DNA from: Paguma larvata
Taxonomy: Eukaryota > Chordata > Mammalia > Carnivora > Viverridae
Assembly (NCBI GenBank): GCA_030068075.1
Contig: CM057834.1
Span: forward strand, 93,327,119-93,391,118
DNA: 64,000 nucleotides
Reading direction: 5' to 3'
Shown piece after piece: positions 57,871 to 64,000 of the stretch; the stretch's first letter is position 1; every line of letters starts with the position of its first letter. The translations under genes and the position numbers were made by a program. The notes beneath the pieces were generated by a model. That model saw only the letters and a program-made list of their open reading frames with translations. It was not told where the DNA came from and searched no databases.

Positions 57871-58100
57871 CACACACACACACACACACACACACACGGC
57901 TTAGTTGGCTAAGCCTCTGATGTCGCTAAGGTTATGATCTCATGGTTTGTGGATTTGAGCCCAGAGTAGGGTTCTGTGCTGACAGCTCAAAGCCTGGAGC
58001 CTGCTTCAGGTTCTGTGTCTCCCTCTCTTTCTGCCCCTCTCCCACTCACGTTCTGTTTCTGTCTCTCAAAAATAAATAAATGTGAAAAAAATTAAAAAAG
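57871..58100 (+). mobile_element. CAN-SINE whose 5' end is a (CA)13 microsatellite
   Basis: A CA run at 57871-57896 leads directly into GGCTTAGTTGGCTAAGCCTC, so the first bases of the head are missing or replaced. The B-box region (GATTTGAGCCC), TC body and AAATAAATAAATG tail follow. Confidence 0.9.
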
Positions 58101-58394
58101 GATTTCATCTTGGAGAGTCCCTTTGAATTGAAAAGGGAATTCATAATTCCACTTATGTCAAAACCCTTAAAATGTGATGTTTAATATTTCGTCGTTTTTT
58201 ATATTTAGATGTCTTTCAAAGTTTTATCATTATTATTTTTTATTTTATCCCAATTGTGTCCAATTTCCCTTTTCATCTCTTTTATCTGTTATCTGCAAAA
58301 TAGAGTACCAATAAAAACCAGACAACATTTCATTACCATAATACCTACTTAAAGAAAAAGAAAGCTAGCTCTTTTGAAATTATGAAGTTGGACC

Positions 58395-59015
58395 CTATCA
58401 TGTATTGGTGAGGACTTTAGAACAACAGAAAATCTCTTATGAATGTAAGTAGGAGTGTAAATTGGCTAATGAGTTTGAAGAATAACTGGGCAGTAATAGC
58501 AAGGTTGAAGATGCATAAAACCTATGACCAGCAATTATATAATTCATGCCATGAGCTGAAGGAGATAGATACCAGAATATTATTACTGTTGTTTGTAATT
58601 CATCTGAAAACAACATCAGTACTCATCATTATGAGAAAAGACAAATTATCATATGTTCTCATAAGTGACTAAAACCAAGAGCAGTTTAAATGAATTAACC
58701 GGAACTACATGTATCCGTATGTATAAATCTCAAAAACAAAACTTGAAGCAAATAAAGCAAGTTGAATAAGGCTATATAAAGAATGATACAATTGATATGT
58801 AGTTTGGATACTTGTAAACCATACCATGCAGTTTAAGGATACACAGTTAAGGACACCTACTTTATAGTCAGAGTATGAAAACAGGAAGGCATGAATAATG
58901 CCAGAATCAGTGTAGTGATTAGAGGTGCAACATTTATATATGTAATGTTTTGTCTGTTCTTTATGTTATTTTCTATACGATTTGTATGACTGAAATTGTT
59001 TCATAATAGGAAAAA
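58395..59015 (+). mobile_element. Old L1M 3' end, sense
   Basis: AGTGTAAATTGGCTAATGAG, AAGATGCATAAAACCTATGA, CCAGCAATTATATAATTCAT, GGAACTACATGTATCCGTAT and TATGTTATTTTCTATACGAT follow ORF2 to 3' UTR order. The frame at 58439-58672 is broken ORF2. Confidence 0.7.
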
Positions 59016-59527
59016 AAATTTCTTTTAGGCTATGATTCCTATAGTGCATGTTGCCCAAAGTAAAAGTATTTGCTTCATAGGCAGTTAATTCTCTGACTCT
59101 GAAATATGGAAGACCTACTCTATTAGGATACTTACCTCAGGTGCAATATCTGTTGGTAGTAAAATACCCCAAACTCAAAAAAGTAACTCTAACATCCACT
59201 ATGGAAAAACAGTTCATAATATTCCAATGGTCTTCCTCAACTTAGGTATAAGGAAGGCGAAGAAGGTATCTTCAGCCATTTGCCTCTCCCTAACTTTATT
59301 GCTTGAGATGGCTTAGCCATCCAACATACATACGTACCAAAGCAAACACAAGACATCATTTTTAAGTGACTTGATGCAAGTGAAATTAAAGAAGAGCTAA
59401 ATAGATGAACTTTGTCTCTGTACCAGTACTCTGCTTTTCTCACTCTCTACCGCAGTCAGTGTTTGCCTTCTTAAAGTTTAGGTGGTGATGGTTCTCAGAC
59501 TGCACACTTTCAAATATTCCATGTTCT
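59016..59527. other. Unique DNA
   Basis: Nothing recognised; the short minus-strand frame at 59237-59443 lacks support. Confidence 0.4.
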
Positions 59528-59539
59528 GAACTTATCAAC

Positions 59540-59960
59540 CCTTTATGTGGGGGCCAGGGGAAGCTGAACTCCAGTGCTGTGCTGGGGGCCTCTCCTCACT
59601 GCTGGGCTGAACCTGGGCTCCTTCAGACCTGGGGTTCCTCTTTCCAGGGTTCCCTGTCAGGACTTATGATTCTGAATTCTGGAAGTCATGATTTTATACG
59701 ATGAGTCTTAGGGGTCCCCAGTCCCTGGGGTAAGAACAGGGCTGGACCCCAAGTCCTTTCTTTTCCATGGAGAGAAAGGTGATCTGGCTTTTCCTGGGAC
59801 TTCTGGGAATATTTATTCTATTTATGGTTCTGAGGAAGTATGTTTGGTGAAGGAACCCCTGGGTACTTTCTGCCAGGCTTCCACTTGAGAACCTGGCTCA
59901 GGGGGCTGAGACTTTGGTATATTTCTAATAAAGAATTTTGTTTTGCCTCAAAAAAAAAAA
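59540..59960 (+). pseudogene. Probable retrocopy of an mRNA 3' end
   Basis: The segment is more GC-rich than its flanks and ends with a polyadenylation signal AATAAA (59927-59932) and, 17 bases later, 11 A residues (59950-59960), as in a processed transcript. AACTTATCAACC just upstream (about 59528) and AACTTAAAACC after the A run are a possible degraded target duplication. It contains AU-rich ATATTTATTCTATTTATGG. No long open frame is present, so it would be 3' UTR only. I do not recognise the source gene. It could instead be an unrecognised LTR or an old repeat. Confidence 0.5.
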
Positions 59961-59974
59961 TAAACTTAAAACCA

Positions 59975-61252
59975 CTTTACCAGGAAATGAAGCTCAGTGG
60001 CATGAGTTAAGTGGGAAGATTTCTCGGAGGACAGACCCCAGTTAGCATCAAGACAAAGTACCTTGGGATACACACTATAAATCTGATGAATTTAATGAAC
60101 TAATTAACATGACAAGCAATTGTTCTCTTAGTAGTGAAATCGGAAATCAGTTTAGGTAAACTGTAAGATATTTTCCAGCTGTATATAATTTGCCTAACTC
60201 TACTTTATTTCCCCAATCTGCAATATTCTGAGATATTGCCAGGTGGTGCTAAGTCAGTATGGCAGAGGGGACAGAGATTTAAGAGTATGAGTCACAAAAT
60301 CCTTTTTTAAGGGCCTTGCTTCTAGGAAAAGATGAATGAAACAAAAGATACACAACAACACACAATAAAGTGTGTGACACGCTGTTAATTCTCTGAAGTG
60401 ACTTGCTTTTCTCAATACTAGGTATCATAAACTGGGCACATTTATATATGCTGCATAAGCCTTGGAATGCCAAAGGACACGTATTAATTATCCCCATTTT
60501 ATGTTGATAAAGTGAAGACTCGGCTAACTTTAAGCAGAGATCACTTACCCAGAAAATAGGATGCCAAGCTGGAGTTTAATTCAGGTTGTCTGGATGCAGA
60601 CAACGTTTAGTTCACGGCAGTATTCTGCCTGCATCACACACTCGCTTCCCTGGAGCTCTTAAAATTATTTTTAAGTGAGAAAAGTAACCCGGAGCACCTG
60701 CCTATTCCTATCAAATAGAAACAGCACCAAACACAGGAGGGCATCCTTCCCTTCCCATCCTTTTCCTCCACATCATGCTACACTTCTCATTCTGTGACAT
60801 CTTTTTAATGGGAGAAAGAAATACCTTGTAGCTATTTCCTATTTGCTCATATACACCTGTCTCGATATTCTATATCCTAATTTATTTATGTATGTCCTTA
60901 TTTGGGGACATAGGCTGCATCCAATTTTTTTCTTATAAATCATGCTGTAATGGACATTTTTGTTTATGTCACTTGGATTTCCCTGTGTAGCTATCTACCC
61001 ACGACATTTTCCTGGAAGTGAGGTGCTGTGTCCTCTGATCTTATGACCTCCAAATCCTATTCTCCCATCTTGCTCATCCCAAAGTCAATTATTTAAAATC
61101 CTGTTCTTTTTCTTCCCTCCCTCCCTTGTTTACTCCCTCATTCCCTTTCTTCTTCCCTTTGGGAAGATCTCTTACTGATGTTTTTCTCTGAAACATGCTT
61201 TCTTGTTAAATTCGGTCTCGGTGTCACCAACTTTTTAAAAATTGCTCTGAGA
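59975..61252. other. Unique DNA with an antisense MIR
   Basis: Positions 60460-60630 (ATTATCCCCATTTTATGTTG, CACTTACCCAGAAAATAGGA) match antisense MIR. The rest is unrecognised. Confidence 0.5.
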
Positions 61253-61466
61253 GGCACCGGGGTGGCTCAGTTGGTTAAGCACCTGACTCTTGGTTTGGGT
61301 TCAGGTCATGTTTCATGGTCGTGGGTTCAAGCCCCACATTCAGGCTCTGTGCTGACAGTGGGAAGCCTACTTGGTATTCTTTCTCTCCCCTTCTTTTTCT
61401 GCCCTTCCCTGCTTGCTCTGTCTCTTTCTGTCTCTCAAAATAAATAAATAAACTTAAAAAAAATTA
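61253..61466 (+). mobile_element. CAN-SINE
   Basis: AGGCACCGGGGTGGCTCAGT head, GGGTTCAAGCCCC B box, TC body and AAATAAATAAATAAACTT tail. Confidence 0.94.
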
Positions 61467-61734
61467 CGCTGGGATGAACGGCTACTTCCAAACGTAATAT
61501 TCCACAGCGGTCATGGAGCAGACCAGTGTCGCGTGCTAATACTTTATATTTCATTATTAGATAAACAAGATCCGATGAGTTGCCTCCCCTTAGGGGAATT
61601 ATGAAGAATTGACAAATGAGGATTTTTGCCTCGAATCTACAATATCCACTGGTAGAGTAGATGTGCGTTTCTTTGAGTTTACGAAATTTCAGAAATGACT
61701 TGGAGAAGAAAGTAGACCGTGGGAGTAATGAAAA

Positions 61735-61850
61735 CAACGAATTTCTGAGTCAGAATTTCAGCTCTGCCACCCAATGGTTGTGTGGCTCTGGGCAAATCAT
61801 CTTTTCTTCCACTGCCTTGTGCTCTCTATTTAAAGTAAGACTAGTAGTGA
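61735..61850 (+). repeat. MIR fragment
   Basis: TCAGCTCTGCCACCCAATGG, TTGTGTGGCTCTGGGCAAAT and CATCTTTTCTTCCACTGCC match MIR. It may continue after the next SINE (about 62043-62080). Confidence 0.7.
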
Positions 61851-61853
61851 GGG

Positions 61854-62042
61854 CGCTTGGGTGGCTCAGTTGGTTGAGCGTTCAACTTTGGCTCAGGTCA
61901 TGATCTCATGGTTCATGGGTTCGAGTCTGGTGTCGGGCTCTGTGCTGACAGCTCAGAGACTGGAACCTGCTTCAAATTCTGTGTCTTCCTCTCTCTCTGC
62001 CCCTCCTCCCCAAAGATAAACATTAAATTTTTTTTTTAAATA
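61854..62042 (+). mobile_element. CAN-SINE inside MIR-derived DNA
   Basis: GAGGGCGCTTGGGTGGCTCA head, GGGTTCGAGTCTGGTGTCGG B-box region, shortened TC body and a diverged tail. Confidence 0.93.
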
Positions 62043-63329
62043 AGGTAAGAGTCATAGGAACAATAATATTAATAATAATATTAAATGTTTTCAAATTTGG
62101 TTTGAGGCAGCATTTTCCAAAGTGATTTCACTTAAACCTAAAAGTTTCATGATCAAATCAACATAAGAAACTCTGGGGAAAGTAGTTTTTGCAGTGTTTT
62201 TCTTTCACTGTAGATTTCCTCAGATGATTTAATATGCGAATATGTTTGGGGAATAGGAAAGTCAAGATATAGTGTGAAGCAGTTTTGAAATTACCTAATC
62301 CCGAAATCCTATTCTCTGAAAAGAACATTTTGGAGGACTTGGGCTGCAAAAAACATATTTTTGGGAAACGCCTGTTTAAGATTTAAAAATAATGCATACA
62401 AAATTTCTGGAATATTTTAGCTATTCAGTAATGGTTTCTATTACTATTATAAATCAGCTTTTAAGATACAAAACAACGGACTCTGTAGGAGAGCTAAAGG
62501 GCACCAGAGAAGGGGGAATGCAAAGAATAATAATTAATAAAGACTCCCTCTCCCAGAAGGTTTCAAGAAAACCTTATCCAATAAGTGCGCCTGAAAGGGT
62601 AGTGAAGATTTAGAGAATTTGGGAAGCAAATGTCACAGATGCTAGTCTTTAACACAGACATATTGAATTCCTCCTGTCTTTTCCGTCGTGGTCCCATGTG
62701 TAAGCTTATTAGCTTGAGAGTAAAGAGCTCTAAATAGTCTGTAAGCACAAAGAACAAAATAGTAGAATGAAGGCCTCAATGAGAAGGAATAACGCAGACA
62801 TTACAAAAAGAGCCATGTCGTGAATGGGATATTGAACAAAGAAATTGTAGGTGTGATTTATTCTGACGGTTTGATATATATTTTTTTCACACATTGACAA
62901 ATTCTGGCAAAATAATGATCTCTGTTGATAATTTATTAATTCAGGGCATATGCTTCAAATACAGTAGGAGCCTGTGGATTATTTCTGGTATCTTCTAATT
63001 GTCTGGTGCCCCTGATATTATTCTATTGATTGCACGCTTCCATTTTGTATCCCAAAGGCAGAGAAGGGCAAATAGCAATCATGAAATATGAATGAGATGG
63101 CTCATTAACCTTTGGGCTTTTGAGTGCTTGGAAGCATCTAATCTATGTCATTGGCAAGAAGAGTCAGGAAGCACCGTGGGGGGTGGAGAGGAGACAGGAA
63201 GGGCAGTTTACTTTGTGGTTGGTAAACTCTATGCCAAGCGCTGGAGTGGTGCCTGTTCTGACACAACGGGATCCTGCGTCGCACTAGAGACGCGGAGATT
63301 TTAGCAAACAAAAATGTAATATAGAAAGC
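62043..63329. other. Unique DNA
   Basis: About 1.3 kb with no recognised exon. A simple AAT-rich stretch lies near 62065-62085. The open frames at 62392-62613 and 63092-63304 have no motif. Confidence 0.4.
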
Positions 63330-63480
63330 TTGCTGAAACCCAGAATATCGGGCTCATCTCCAAAGATTCTGACTCAGCAGCTCAGGGTAGATTTCAGGCA
63401 TCTGCATTTTAATGAGCTCACAGGTGATTCTGATGCAGGTGATTTGTGGACCCCACCTTGAGAAACATCACATTAGATCC
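63330..63480 (+). mobile_element. MER5-like hAT element
   Basis: CTCCAAAGATTCTGACTCAG, AGGCATCTGCATTTTAATGA, CACAGGTGATTCTGATGCAG and CACCTTGAGAAACATCACAT match MER5A/B with its terminal region. Confidence 0.65.
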
Positions 63481-64000
63481 ATTCAACGAGGAGGGAGGAA
63501 GCTGCTAAAACTTAGATTTCTGGTGGTTTTTACCAAAACATATAGACCTGTTTTAATTTTCAGGTATTTTTCAGTGAGAATAAATTTCCTACCAAAGTAT
63601 GTGATATTTGCATCATGGCTACTTTGTCAACAATGAGGTTGTCATTTAGACTATTTAGGGCTTTTTTCTTCCACATTTAAAGTGTCCTTATAGTTCCATA
63701 TTCATAATTATATGATGTAAATATGTCTATTTTACATCAGATAAAATATTATAGGCAGAGGACTCAAGAGTTTAAAATTTTCAAATGTTAACAAGAGTGG
63801 CATATGACTCTGAAGGCTGACTATATATGATCATTCATATATATACTCATATATATATAGTAGATCAGTAGTGTGTATAGAGCATTCATATTATATATAT
63901 ATACAACTAATATATGACATCTATGATTATTACATGGTAATAGTAGATAGCACTATTATGATTCCATGAGGTGACAGACCACAGTAACAGCACAAGACGA
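63481..64000. other. Unique DNA with an AT-rich palindromic stretch
   Basis: 63815-63915 is dense in ATATAT, with several short inverted repeats (for example CATATATATACTCATATATA). The rest is unrecognised. Confidence 0.5.

Noticed and set aside
60241..60256. CTCF-like GCCAGGTGGTGC
   Set aside because: It lacks the AGGGGGC/AGRKGGC core spacing on either strand.
1..64000. CRISPR arrays, bacterial operons, phage or plasmid genes
   Set aside because: The repeats are eukaryotic retroposons and no regular spacer arrays or prokaryotic gene organisation are present.

Overview
The window is mammalian nuclear DNA from a carnivore, almost certainly a cat-family (felid) species. The main evidence is about 36 tRNA-Lys-derived CAN-SINEs of the feliform type. 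Each has a GGGGCGCCTGGGTGGCTCAGT-like head, a GTTCGAGCCCC B box, a TC-rich body and an AAATAAATAAACATT tail, and many copies are near consensus. A young carnivore L1 3' end and older mammalian repeats (MIR, L2, L1M, MER5-like) are also present. Base composition is AT-rich and I see no CpG island.

No intact protein-coding gene is recognisable. The region reads as intergenic or as deep intron. The best candidate host coding piece is a single exon at 50029-50137: a splice acceptor, a Kozak-type ATG, 32 codons that look like a signal peptide, and a strong GTAAGT donor. I could not assign it to a gene. A fragment at 59540-59960 looks like a retrocopied mRNA 3' end, with AATAAA 17 bases before a run of A. 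Most other long open frames are either inside repeats or unsupported.

Layout. 0-9 kb: unique DNA, a three-layer SINE/L1 composite at 1.1-1.7 kb, and an L1 block at 6.0-7.8 kb with two SINE insertions. 9-20 kb: SINEs scattered in unique DNA, with a repeat-poor block at 15.4-18.6 kb. 20-25.5 kb: old antisense L1, very young SINEs at 22.2 and 23.2 kb, and a young L1 3' end at 24.5-25.4 kb. 25.5-35 kb: MIRs, an older L1 (31.5-33.1 kb) split by a 240-bp Tigger-type MITE, and clustered SINEs. 36-38 kb: an old antisense L1M carrying a SINE dimer. 38-50 kb: mostly unique DNA with MIR and L2 traces, a 220-bp pyrimidine tract and the exon candidate. 50-59 kb: a second Tigger-like MITE, an ancient DNA element split by L1M, an L1 nested in L1, and more SINEs. 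59-64 kb: the mRNA 3'-end retrocopy, MIRs, SINEs, a MER5-like element and AT-rich DNA.

The most interesting signals are retrotransposition products rather than genes. They are a SINE-L1 chimera in which a SINE and an L1 tail share one target-site duplication, a SINE dimer sharing one duplication, a roughly 48-bp micro-retroposon, and several CTCF-like motifs, one of them formed across a SINE junction. All family assignments are from memory of consensus sequences; no database search was possible.
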